64,000 nucleotides of DNA from Mucilaginibacter frigoritolerans (GTDB taxonomy: Bacteria > Bacteroidota > Bacteroidia > Sphingobacteriales > Sphingobacteriaceae), in contig NZ_VLLI01000009.1 in assembly GCF_007830615.1 (NCBI RefSeq), forward strand, positions 124,001 to 188,000, in the 5' to 3' direction. The position numbers and the translations under genes were made by a program. This document shows, piece after piece, positions 7,816-15,733 of the stretch (positions within the stretch are counted from its first letter, which is position 1; the number at the start of each line of letters is the position of its first letter). The notes beneath the pieces are model-generated. The model made no database searches. It saw only the letters and a list, made by a program, of their open reading frames with translations, and had not been told where the DNA came from.

Positions 7816-9579
7816 ATGAATTTTATTATTGAAGCTACCCTTAAAGCAGTTAAGCAATTATATAATATAGATATTTCTGCGGCAGATGTAAACCTGCAGG
7901 AAACCCGTAAAGAATTTGAGGGGCAGATTACCATAGTTACTTTCCCTTTTACCAAATTTTCAAAAAAATCGCCCGAGCAAACCGGGAGCGAAATAGGTAC
8001 TTTTTTACAAAATGAACTTAATGAAGTTTCAGGATTTAACGTTATTAAAGGGTTTTTGAATATTTCTTTATCTGACGAGTATTGGATAAATCAATTATAC
8101 AATGAAATTTTGCCTGATGATTTTGCTGTTATTGAACCTAATGGCAAAAAGGTAATGGTTGAATATTCGTCTCCCAACACCAATAAACCATTGCATTTGG
8201 GGCATGTTCGTAATAATTTATTAGGATTTTCGGTATCAGAAATTTTAGCGGCAGCAGGGTACGATGTTATAAAAACCAATCTGGTTAATGACCGGGGCAT
8301 CCATATCTGTAAGTCCATGCTGGCCTGGCAAAAGTTTGGCGAGGGTGAAACGCCGCAATCATCCGGTTTAAAAGGCGATCATTTAGTGGGTAAATACTAT
8401 GTAATTTTTGACAAAGAGTACAAAAAACAGATCGAAGAATTAAAGTCTATAGGTCAAACTGAAGATGAGGCCAAAAAAAATGCTCCATTAATTAAACAGG
8501 CCCAGAAAATGTTGCAAAAATGGGAGGCAGGAGATGAACAGGTAATCAACCTTTGGAAAACCATGAATGGATGGGTTTACACTGGTTTTGCTGATACCTA
8601 CAAAAAACTAGGTGTAAGCTTTGATAAGTTCTATTACGAATCTGAAACCTATTTATTAGGAAAAGATATTATTGAAGAGGGTCTTGGAAAAGGAGTATTT
8701 TTCAGAAAAGATGACAACTCTGTTTGGATTGATCTTACAGCTGATGGGCTTGACGAGAAATTGGTTCTGCGTTCTGATGGCACCTCTGTTTACATGACTC
8801 AGGATATGGGTACTGCCCAACTGAAATATAATGACTATCACATGGATAAATCCATATACGTGGTAGGTAATGAGCAGGATTACCATTTTAAGGTATTATT
8901 TACCATTCTTAAAAAACTGGGTAAAGATGGTGCTGATGGTTTATTCCATTTGTCATATGGTATGGTTGATTTACCATCGGGCAAAATGAAATCGCGTGAG
9001 GGCACTGTTGTTGATGCTGATGATTTAATGAGTGAAATGGAGCAAACAGCTAAAGAGCAAACCGAGGCAATGGGTAAAGTTGATGGTTTTACTGAAAATG
9101 AAAGGCTGGCTCTATATCATACTATTGGTATGGGCGCCTTAAAATACTTCCTGCTTAAAGTAGATCCTAAAAAACGGTTATTGTTTGATCCTAACGAGTC
9201 GGTAGATTTCCAGGGACATACCGGACCGTTTATACAATACACCCATGCTCGTATCCGATCTGTTTTAAACAGGGCCCCAATTATCGATTCACCAAATACA
9301 TATACTGACATATCACCTGAAGAGCGTGATTTGATAGTTACCTTAACGCAGTTCCCCGAAATTATAAAAAGTGCCGCAGAAGCTTATAGCCCGGCATTAA
9401 TTGCCAATTATGTATATGAATTGGCTAAGACTTACAATAAATTCTATCACGAAAAATCAATTTTACAGGCAGAAGATGAAGCTTCTAAACAATTTAGATT
9501 ACGTTTATCTGCAGCATCAGGTAAAGTGATCAATAAAGGGATGAAGCTATTAGGTATTGACGTTCCTGAACGAATGTAG
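7816..9579 (+). CDS. argS: Arginyl-tRNA synthetase
   Basis: This class I aminoacyl-tRNA synthetase charges tRNA-Arg. It is 587 aa from the ATG at 7816. An N-terminal Arg additional domain (about 1-105) precedes the HIGH-type motif PLHLGHVRNN. The second signature appears as KMKSREGTVV, and a C-terminal DALR anticodon-binding helical domain covers about 460-587. An upstream in-frame TTG (7789) is rejected because the promoter box lies within the added codons. The gene is divergent from the arginine deiminase-like gene, so charging and breakdown of arginine share one intergenic region. Confidence 0.95.
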   Translation: MNFIIEATLKAVKQLYNIDISAADVNLQETRKEFEGQITIVTFPFTKFSKKSPEQTGSEIGTFLQNELNEVSGFNVIKGFLNISLSDEYWINQLYNEILPDDFAVIEPNGKKVMVEYSSPNTNKPLHLGHVRNNLLGFSVSEILAAAGYDVIKTNLVNDRGIHICKSMLAWQKFGEGETPQSSGLKGDHLVGKYYVIFDKEYKKQIEELKSIGQTEDEAKKNAPLIKQAQKMLQKWEAGDEQVINLWKTMNGWVYTGFADTYKKLGVSFDKFYYESETYLLGKDIIEEGLGKGVFFRKDDNSVWIDLTADGLDEKLVLRSDGTSVYMTQDMGTAQLKYNDYHMDKSIYVVGNEQDYHFKVLFTILKKLGKDGADGLFHLSYGMVDLPSGKMKSREGTVVDADDLMSEMEQTAKEQTEAMGKVDGFTENERLALYHTIGMGALKYFLLKVDPKKRLLFDPNESVDFQGHTGPFIQYTHARIRSVLNRAPIIDSPNTYTDISPEERDLIVTLTQFPEIIKSAAEAYSPALIANYVYELAKTYNKFYHEKSILQAEDEASKQFRLRLSAASGKVINKGMKLLGIDVPERM

Positions 9580-9590
9580 ATATTTTATCA

Positions 9591-9638
9591 TTAGCAGTTT
9601 TCTGTATACTAACCCTATGGTTTACCGAAAACTGCTAA
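9591..9638. repeat. Perfect 12-bp inverted repeat between convergent genes
   Basis: TTAGCAGTTTTC (9591-9602) and GAAAACTGCTAA (9627-9638) are exact reverse complements around a 24-nt spacer that itself contains TAACC/GGTTTA. It lies between argS and the convergent YXWGXW gene and may end transcription, though no clean T tract follows. Confidence 0.6.
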
Positions 9639-9652
9639 ATCAATATTTCATA

Positions 9653-9946
9653 TTAGTTCCAGCGACCCTTATGCCATCTGTAACCGCGGTTTCCATGTTC
9701 CCAAGAACCGCGAATGTAAGTATGTCCAGGGCGTGCTCTGTCCCAATGCCCTCGCATGTATTGGTAACGGCCACCGCTCCAGCCCCATTCACCATCAATC
9801 CAGATTGCTCCGTCATATGGAGGAGCTGGACGAGCATAAACAGGTTCAACCGGTTGATCCGAAACATAGTAACTTCCGGCACACGAAGCCAGAAATAAGG
9901 ATGTTGCAAGGGTTAGCATCATCCCTAATTTTGATAGTGTTTTCAT
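9653..9946 (-). CDS. YXWGXW repeat-containing lipoprotein
   Basis: This is a short secreted or outer-membrane lipoprotein of 97 aa. The start MKTLSKLG at 9946 is preferred over a codon 30 nt upstream, because it gives a clean signal peptide with lipobox LASC. The mature part is rich in Trp, Tyr, Gly and Arg and holds repeats of the form Y-x-x-x-x-G-x-W (YQYMRGHW, HTYIRGSW, YRWHKGRW). These match the YXWGXW family, whose function is unknown. The opposite strand has open frames over the same DNA, but none with a plausible signal or motif. Confidence 0.8.
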   Translation of the reverse strand: MKTLSKLGMMLTLATSLFLASCAGSYYVSDQPVEPVYARPAPPYDGAIWIDGEWGWSGGRYQYMRGHWDRARPGHTYIRGSWEHGNRGYRWHKGRWN

Positions 9947-10021
9947 TTGCAATGCATTTTTTAACAATAACGACAAATGAATTAAAAAAAAGTTTGATTT
10001 TTATCCCCTTATCCAGGTCTA

Positions 10022-10921
10022 TTACCTGCTTTTCTGAAAATTAGCAGCAACAACTAACTCCTTACTTCCTTTAGTATATTGATAGAATCCAATACCAGAT
10101 TTTACACCTATATAGCCTGCAGTAACCATATTCACCAATAACGGACATGGTGCATATTTTTGATTTCCGAAACCATTGTACAGTACATTAAGTATTGCAA
10201 GGCATACATCAAGTCCAATAAAATCAGCAAGCTGCAAAGGCCCCATTGGATGCGCCATACCTAATTTCATTACGATATCTATTTCTTCTACTCCGGCAAC
10301 ACCTTCATAAAGACTATAAATAGCCTCATTTATCATCGGCATTAAAATACGGTTAGCTACAAAACCAGGATAATCATTAACCTCCACTGGAACTTTATTT
10401 AGCTTTCCAGAAAGATCCATTATGGCGTTTGTAACTTCATTGCTTGTTGCATAGCCTCGAATTACCTCAACCAGCTTCATTAAAGGAACTGGATTCATAA
10501 AGTGCATTCCAATAACATTTCCGGGATTTTTGGTTACTGATGCTATTTTTGTGATCGATATGGACGAGGTGTTAGAGGCCAGTATCACATTATCACCACA
10601 AAACTCACTCAACTGTTTAAACAGATTCAGCTTTATTTCAGAATTTTCTGTTGCGGCTTCAATAACCAAATCGGCCTTGCCCACAGCTAATCTAAGATCA
10701 GTAAAAGTGATGATCTGATTTAATGTTTCAGCTTTTAAAGCCTCATCAATAGTACCTTTGTTTACCTGTCTGTCCAGATTGCTGGTAATGGTTTGAATGG
10801 CACGGTCTAAGGCATCCTGATTAATATCTACCAATGCAACATTAAAACCATACTGAGCAAATGTATGTGCTATTCCATTGCCCATAGTGCCTGAGCCAAT
10901 AACTGTAATATTTTCTATCAT
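10022..10921 (-). CDS. 3-hydroxyacyl-CoA (3-hydroxybutyryl-CoA) dehydrogenase
   Basis: This is a 299-aa NAD-dependent oxidoreductase acting between 3-hydroxyacyl-CoA and 3-ketoacyl-CoA. The Rossmann motif GSGTMGNGIAHTFA (9-22) is followed by the acidic residue of VALVDI. The family signatures HFMNPVPLMKLVEV and DYPGFVANRILMPMINEA are present, and GPLQLADFIGLD marks the C-terminal helical domain. The start codon overlaps the bioD stop by 4 nt, so it is translated from the bio transcript. Its presence with bioF and bioD may hint at a role in acyl supply, but that is inference. Confidence 0.9.
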   Translation of the reverse strand: MIENITVIGSGTMGNGIAHTFAQYGFNVALVDINQDALDRAIQTITSNLDRQVNKGTIDEALKAETLNQIITFTDLRLAVGKADLVIEAATENSEIKLNLFKQLSEFCGDNVILASNTSSISITKIASVTKNPGNVIGMHFMNPVPLMKLVEVIRGYATSNEVTNAIMDLSGKLNKVPVEVNDYPGFVANRILMPMINEAIYSLYEGVAGVEEIDIVMKLGMAHPMGPLQLADFIGLDVCLAILNVLYNGFGNQKYAPCPLLVNMVTAGYIGVKSGIGFYQYTKGSKELVVAANFQKSR

Positions 10922-11538
10922 TTTACTAAATCTATATAATCTCCTGCATCAATAATAGCTTTCTTATCAATAGTATCATATTCCGGTAAATGGCCCAAAA
11001 CTTCAATTCCAGTAAAGTTAATGATGAATTCTTTTGAATAGATGTCTTTTAAACCATTAAAAATGATACCTTTTATAGGTATATTTTGTTGCTGCAATGC
11101 ATATATGGAAAGTAAGGTATGATTTATACTGCCCAAATAATTTCTTGAAACCAAAATAACCTCAGCATCTAATTGTTTTATAAGGTCAATTATTAAAAAG
11201 TTATTATTTAAAGGCACCATCAAACCTCCTGCTCCTTCAATAATAAGCGTGTTCTTCGTTTTAGGGAGGATAAATTTATCGGGATCAATCATAACGCCAT
11301 CAATGGCAGCCGATTTATGCGGCGAAAATGGCTGAGATAAGCGGTAAGTTTCAGGGTAAAAGACAGAGTCTTTGTTGCTTATCAGTTTTTTTACCGTTAG
11401 GGTATCGCTTGTATCCAGATCGCCGGATTGCACCGGTTTCCAGTAATCGGCTTTAAGTTTTTCAACAATAGCCGCAGACACTATCGTCTTTCCTATTCCA
11501 GTTCCAATTCCTGTTATAAATATTGGTTTATCAGGCAT
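10918..11538 (-). CDS. bioD: Dethiobiotin synthetase
   Basis: This enzyme makes dethiobiotin from 7,8-diaminopelargonate, CO2 and ATP. It is 206 aa. The N-terminal P-loop is ITGIGTGIGKTIVSA, followed by YWKPVQSG with the substrate-binding Lys. EGAGGLMVPL is the second family motif. Its start overlaps the end of bioF by 8 nt and its stop overlaps the next gene by 4 nt, showing tight operon coupling. The other biotin genes (bioA, bioB) are not in the window. Confidence 0.92.
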   Translation of the reverse strand: MPDKPIFITGIGTGIGKTIVSAAIVEKLKADYWKPVQSGDLDTSDTLTVKKLISNKDSVFYPETYRLSQPFSPHKSAAIDGVMIDPDKFILPKTKNTLIIEGAGGLMVPLNNNFLIIDLIKQLDAEVILVSRNYLGSINHTLLSIYALQQQNIPIKGIIFNGLKDIYSKEFIINFTGIEVLGHLPEYDTIDKKAIIDAGDYIDLVK

Positions 11539-12655
11539 TTATAAATTTATTAATATTTTCAGTAAGTAATATAATATCATTTTCTGTATTAAATGAATGC
11601 AGGCAAATTCTGACCCTTTCACTTCCTGTGGGTACCGTTGGACTAAGTATTGGTCTTACATCGAACCCGCTGCTTTGCAAGTTTAAGGCAAGTGCTTTAG
11701 CCTTACCATTGCTTTTTAATACAATGCATTGTATTGCGCTATCACTGCTTATTAAAGGATGTTCACTGTTAGACACAACTTTTCGTTTAAAGAGGCTAAT
11801 TTTATTTCTTAGTGCTAGAATCTCCTTATCTGCATCCGCTAGGTGTTTATAAGCCATTTTTATAGAAGCAAAATGATGCATGGGTGGGGCTGTGGTATAA
11901 ATAAAGGAGCGGGCAAAGTTTATCAGATAATTCCGTAGTAAATCGCTCCCTAGAACAATTGCACCATGGCATCCCATCGCTTTGCCGAAAGTAACTATCC
12001 GGGCAAAGATTCTATTATTTAATGTTTGATCAATTAATCCGTATTTATATACTCCAACAGCATGAGCCTCATCTACAATTAATGCAGCTTTATATTTTTC
12101 TGTTATATTTAAAATATCAGCAAGGGGAGAAGCATCGCCATCCATAGAGTAAATGCTTTCAACTACTACATAGCAATTTCCCCTGGCCTGCTTTAATTTA
12201 TCTTCCAAACTATTCAAATCATTATGCTTGAAAGTATACTTGTTGGCATAGCTCAACCTGCCACCATCAATAATTGAAGCATGAATCAATTCATCTGTTA
12301 TAATGGTGTCCCCACGTTGGGGTAATGAGGAGAATAAACCCAAATTAGCATCATATCCTGAGTTAAATATGAGGCCAGCTTCGCAATGATGAATTGCAGC
12401 AATCTGCTTTTCCAATTCTTCTATATAGGCAGAATTGCCTGTTAATAATCTCGACCCGGTAGATCCGTTTAAAATGATAGATATAGAATTTATCTCACCA
12501 TCAATGCTTGCTTTTAAGATAGATGATTGGGCAAAACCCAAATAATCATTTGAGCAAAAATCAATGAGCCCATTCTCGGGTTTAAGTATCCTATAATTAC
12601 CAGAGTTTTCCCTTTCCTCTAATTTACTTTCAATAGATTTTTCGATTGCGCTCAC
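11531..12655 (-). CDS. bioF: 8-amino-7-oxononanoate synthase
   Basis: This PLP enzyme condenses pimeloyl-ACP or pimeloyl-CoA with alanine in biotin synthesis. It is 374 aa. Family motifs are FCSNDYLGFA near the N-terminus, NGSTGSRLLTGN, DEAHAVGVYKYG, and the PLP-lysine motif VTFGKAMGCHGA. The start is GTG at 12655; no ATG is available upstream, and a TATTTTTG promoter box lies 14 nt before it. Other alpha-oxoamine synthases (2-amino-3-ketobutyrate CoA ligase, SPT) are related, but bioD overlap supports BioF. Confidence 0.92.
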   Translation of the reverse strand: MSAIEKSIESKLEERENSGNYRILKPENGLIDFCSNDYLGFAQSSILKASIDGEINSISIILNGSTGSRLLTGNSAYIEELEKQIAAIHHCEAGLIFNSGYDANLGLFSSLPQRGDTIITDELIHASIIDGGRLSYANKYTFKHNDLNSLEDKLKQARGNCYVVVESIYSMDGDASPLADILNITEKYKAALIVDEAHAVGVYKYGLIDQTLNNRIFARIVTFGKAMGCHGAIVLGSDLLRNYLINFARSFIYTTAPPMHHFASIKMAYKHLADADKEILALRNKISLFKRKVVSNSEHPLISSDSAIQCIVLKSNGKAKALALNLQSSGFDVRPILSPTVPTGSERVRICLHSFNTENDIILLTENINKFINA

Positions 12656-12669
12656 CGTAATAATTTCTA

Positions 12670-12677
12670 CAAAAATA
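12670..12677 (-). promoter_or_regulatory. -7 promoter box (TATTTTTG) of the bio operon
   Basis: An exact TAnnTTTG match on the minus strand lies 14 nt upstream of the bioF GTG. It is joined to the T tract of the preceding terminator, so the end of one transcript and the start of the next share bases. Confidence 0.55.
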
Positions 12678-12708
12678 AAAAAGCACCCCGTTTAAAGGGT
12701 GCTTTTTT
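12677..12708 (-). terminator. Intrinsic terminator of the Spy-like gene
   Basis: On the minus strand AAAAAAGCACCC-loop-GGGTGCTTTTTT forms a strong stem with a T6 tail. It lies 24 nt after the stop of the Spy-like gene and directly before the bioF promoter. Confidence 0.85.
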
Positions 12709-12731
12709 ATTTTTGTTTTCAGCAATGATGA

Positions 12732-13097
12732 TTAATTACCACCACCGCCACCACCTTGTTTCATGCGGTCCATTCTTTCCTGCATTAATTTATCATATGC
12801 AGCTGCCTGATCTGGGGTTAAAATAGCTTTGATTTTTGCATTAGTATCCTGCATTAAAGGCGTCATTGCCTGCATCATTGCTTGTCTATCGCCATTTGAA
12901 GCTGTTCTGATACTATCCCTTTTAGCTGCCTGGCTAGTTAAAATTGTAGTTATCTTCGCTGTCTGGTCGTCATTCAAACTCAATTGCGTTTGTAATGCTT
13001 TCGCCTGATCCGCAGGGCTTCTTCTACCGCCACCTTGTGCACGGCAAATTGCTGTAACTCCCAAAAGGAAACAGCATACCAACAAAATTTTTCTCAT
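12732..13097 (-). CDS. Spy/CpxP-like periplasmic protein (LTxxQ type)
   Basis: This 121-aa protein starts with a signal peptide ending near CRAQ (residue about 21). The mature region is helical with two LTxxQ-like segments: LSLNDDQTAKITTIL and AILTPDQAAAYDKLM. This pattern is seen in Spy/CpxP periplasmic chaperone-like proteins that sense or buffer envelope stress. The C-terminus is a Gly-rich tail (KQGGGGGGN). The gene is short and poorly characterised in Bacteroidota, so the chaperone role is by analogy. Confidence 0.78.
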   Translation of the reverse strand: MRKILLVCCFLLGVTAICRAQGGGRRSPADQAKALQTQLSLNDDQTAKITTILTSQAAKRDSIRTASNGDRQAMMQAMTPLMQDTNAKIKAILTPDQAAAYDKLMQERMDRMKQGGGGGGN

Positions 13098-13298
13098 TTT
13101 TTTCAGTTTTTTTATCGTTTGATAAATATAGAACCTAATAGTTTAATAACAGAGATGTAACTTAATTGTTGCCTTTATTAAATATGAGGTTAAGATGAGG
13201 CAAATACTGCATTCAATAATATAAGTAAATTATCTTATTTTTAATAATATAACGCTATGCACATTAAGGACAGCCATGAATAACAAAAATAAAAACCA

Positions 13299-14486
13299 AT
13301 GAAATATCTTTACCTGTTTATACTCCTTATAATAATCCAGGCAGCTTCAGCGCAGTCAAAACTGCTGGTAATTAAAGCAAGTTCCACAAATGTATCCATT
13401 AACGATGGCGGTTATTTTAGTAAAGATTCATGGCGGCTCTCTCCGAAAGTTAAACCTGATATCTTTACCGCAGATAGAGCAAGAAGGACTAAATGGGTTA
13501 CCTTTTATACTGATATTGATTCTATAAGGGTTAAAGTAAAACCCGGAACAAAATATAACTTTATAATACTACTCAATGGAAAAGAGTCTTGCTATACCCA
13601 AATTGTAAGTGCAATAATGCCGCAAAGCAAATCAAAAAACACAGAAGAAACACATGATACTATCCCGTTTAGCCTTACTTCGTTTAACGCGATACAAGTG
13701 AAAGCTGTTATTAATGATACAGACACTTTAAACCTCCATTTTGATGCCAGCTCCTTTGATTTTCGTTTAACAAAAGCAGCCCTACTAAAAAAGACAAAGT
13801 TGCTATCCAACCAAGCTGATGCTTTATCTGGTAAAGCAAATCCTGATTATAACCATTTAAACAAAGTATTTAAATTACAAATTGGGACTTTAACCTTTAA
13901 TAACCCCGACATTTTCCCTACTTCTGTAACTGCGCATGATATGGATGGAAGATTTGGTTACAATATATTTGAAGGGAAACAGGTTGAAATTGATTACGAT
14001 CATAGTGTTATGATTGTACATTCAAAATTACTGAAGATTTCAAAGGCTTATGTTAAATCTAAAATGGAATTTATTCGATCGTTTGGTTACATAAAAGGTA
14101 CTTTTTATATCAACAGTAAAAAGTACACCGGTAATTTCATAATGGACACTGGTTCTGATCAAGCCATTATTTTAGATAGCACGTGGGTAAGTCAACAAAA
14201 CTTTTCAAAAAGCTTAAAACTGATTAAATTAACCGTGCTTAGGGACCCAAGAGGGGTGAAGTACGAAACCAAAACAGTATTGTCGCCCTTGTTTAAGATT
14301 GATAATTTTCAACTTACTGATATCCCCACACTTATTTTAAGTGGCAAGAATCCATTGGGTTTTGAGATTAATTACTTGGGTAATGATCTTTTAAAACGAT
14401 TTAATATAATACTTGATTTTAAAAACGACTATTTATACTTAAAGCCAAATTCATTAATGAATTTAAAGTACAAAGGAAACTCTTAG
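13299..14486 (+). CDS. Secreted retropepsin-like aspartyl protease domain protein
   Basis: This 395-aa protein has a signal peptide (ending ASAQ, residue about 19). The first half is beta-rich with no recognised domain. The second half carries an aspartyl-protease motif, FIMDTGSDQAIIL with Asp283, and a later GFEINYLGNDLLKRFNIILD segment that matches the end of the retropepsin-like fold in Bacteroidota proteins (aspartyl_protease_2 type). Another hydrophobic-G-N-D-L-L motif suggests one complete lobe. The substrate is unknown. The gene has its own terminator hairpin at 14472-14503. Confidence 0.75.
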   Translation: MKYLYLFILLIIIQAASAQSKLLVIKASSTNVSINDGGYFSKDSWRLSPKVKPDIFTADRARRTKWVTFYTDIDSIRVKVKPGTKYNFIILLNGKESCYTQIVSAIMPQSKSKNTEETHDTIPFSLTSFNAIQVKAVINDTDTLNLHFDASSFDFRLTKAALLKKTKLLSNQADALSGKANPDYNHLNKVFKLQIGTLTFNNPDIFPTSVTAHDMDGRFGYNIFEGKQVEIDYDHSVMIVHSKLLKISKAYVKSKMEFIRSFGYIKGTFYINSKKYTGNFIMDTGSDQAIILDSTWVSQQNFSKSLKLIKLTVLRDPRGVKYETKTVLSPLFKIDNFQLTDIPTLILSGKNPLGFEINYLGNDLLKRFNIILDFKNDYLYLKPNSLMNLKYKGNS

Positions 14487-14503
14487 TTTTAAAAGTTTCC
14501 TTT
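14472..14503. terminator. Intrinsic terminator between convergent genes
   Basis: AAAGGAAAC and GTTTCCTTT form a 9-bp stem around a 14-nt loop. The hairpin overlaps the last codons of the aspartyl protease gene and ends 15 nt before the stop codon of the opposing XRE/S24 gene. Confidence 0.7.
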
Positions 14504-14517
14504 ATAATTATCAGTCC

Positions 14518-15291
14518 TTAATTATTGCTTTGTAAGTTTGAGATAGAACGCTGCATCTGCGCCATCATTGTAGTTAAGCTTTCAAGAGTTGGTTCAGGAG
14601 TAGGCATTGGTAAATGAGTAGAGATATATGCCTTTGCTTTCCATATCTCTAAAATATCCTCGCCATTAATTTCATAAGGTTCATATACAGGGTTATCCGA
14701 CATTAACTTCAGCTTTTTATTGTCTTTAAACTTATTACCGATACGTTTATAAACTACTCCGTCACTTTTTGATATTACTACATATGTTTCTGCAGATTTT
14801 ACATCTGCCCAGTTCTCTACATATTCGCCTATTATAATGGTACCCGATATTAGGGGTAACATGGAATCACCTTTTATTTCAAATGCACGATAAGTACCTT
14901 GTTTAAACATGGGCAAATAAAATTTAGGCAATTGTGCTACATATTCCGGATCGGCATAACCATTTAAATAACCAGCGCTGGCCTTTAAAGGCACCAGTTC
15001 AATGTTCTCATTATCGTCCTTATCAACAGATATACTTAAAACACGCAGGTTAGCGGGGTTACCTTTAGGTTTTGGTGCCCACTTTTCATCAATGCTTTCA
15101 TTTATAAAGTCATCAATAGATATATCAAAAAACAATGCTATTTTTTTTAGTAAATCATATTTTGGATCGGCTCGTTCCTCTTCATAAGCCCCTACTAGTG
15201 ACCGCTTTATTCCTATTTCATCAGCAAATTGCTGTTGTGTAAGGCCTTTCTTTTTACGGAGGAATTTAATATTTGAAGGAATATTTGACAT
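14518..15291 (-). CDS. XRE-type regulator with S24 (LexA-like) peptidase domain
   Basis: This 257-aa protein begins with a Cro/CI helix-turn-helix (about 5-60; LTQQQFADEIGIKRSLVGAYE). An S24 peptidase-like domain follows, with the catalytic dyad Ser143 (EIKGDSMLP) and Lys182 (VVYKRIGN) and a possible Ala-Gly self-cleavage bond at KASAGYLNGY (about 105-107). Such proteins are CI/LexA-like repressors that can self-cleave under stress. The ATG at 15291 is preferred over one 42 nt upstream because HTH proteins of this family start close to this point. It is divergent from a GIY-YIG gene 85 nt away. Confidence 0.85.
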   Translation of the reverse strand: MSNIPSNIKFLRKKKGLTQQQFADEIGIKRSLVGAYEEERADPKYDLLKKIALFFDISIDDFINESIDEKWAPKPKGNPANLRVLSISVDKDDNENIELVPLKASAGYLNGYADPEYVAQLPKFYLPMFKQGTYRAFEIKGDSMLPLISGTIIIGEYVENWADVKSAETYVVISKSDGVVYKRIGNKFKDNKKLKLMSDNPVYEPYEINGEDILEIWKAKAYISTHLPMPTPEPTLESLTTMMAQMQRSISNLQSNN

Positions 15292-15376
15292 AAAATTTGG
15301 AATTGCTAAAATTATTAGTATTTTTATGCTCATAAAATTAGTAATTATTTTTTAACCCAGCAAATTTTATTATCAA

Positions 15377-15733
15377 ATGAAACGCTTTATTTATATCATC
15401 ACCGACAGGAACCGCAATAACTTACACGTTGGCCTATGTTCTGATCTTTTAAAAACACTTGAGTTTTACCGTCAGATGCCTACTTTATTTTTTGATAACT
15501 CTAAACAACTTAACCGTTTAGTTTATTTTGAAGAGATCAATACCGAAGAGCAGGCAATGGAAAGGTTTAAAACAGTGAGCACATATACAAGGCCACAAAA
15601 AGAAAAAATGATCAGACCTGTAAACCCTGATTGGGTAGATCTGACCATTGGATTAAACTTTGAAAGTGGAGTAAGAGTAAGGCCTCAACTACGCCCATCA
15701 ATTAATTCTCAAAGAAGAGCTGTTACTTTTTAA
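15377..15733 (+). CDS. GIY-YIG-like domain protein
   Basis: This 118-aa protein starts with a GIY-YIG-like first strand pair (FIYIITDRNRNNLHVGLCSDL), where the usual GIY and YIG are read as YII and HVG. The later pattern VYFEEINTEEQAMERFK matches the helix that follows in small UvrC/Intron-type GIY-YIG proteins. The replacement of the YIG Tyr by His makes nuclease activity uncertain. It is transcribed divergently from the XRE/S24 repressor, which may control it. Its stop overlaps the msrB stop region by 11 nt in convergent orientation. Confidence 0.7.
   Translation: MKRFIYIITDRNRNNLHVGLCSDLLKTLEFYRQMPTLFFDNSKQLNRLVYFEEINTEEQAMERFKTVSTYTRPQKEKMIRPVNPDWVDLTIGLNFESGVRVRPQLRPSINSQRRAVTF

Noticed and set aside
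9591..9638. Inverted repeat as a recombination or attachment site
   Set aside because: It has no integrase gene nearby and lies between convergent genes, where terminator-like or structural hairpins are expected.
9640..10044. Several overlapping frames around the YXWGXW gene
   Set aside because: Only the minus-strand frame has a lipoprotein signal and repeat motifs; the other frames show no protein features.
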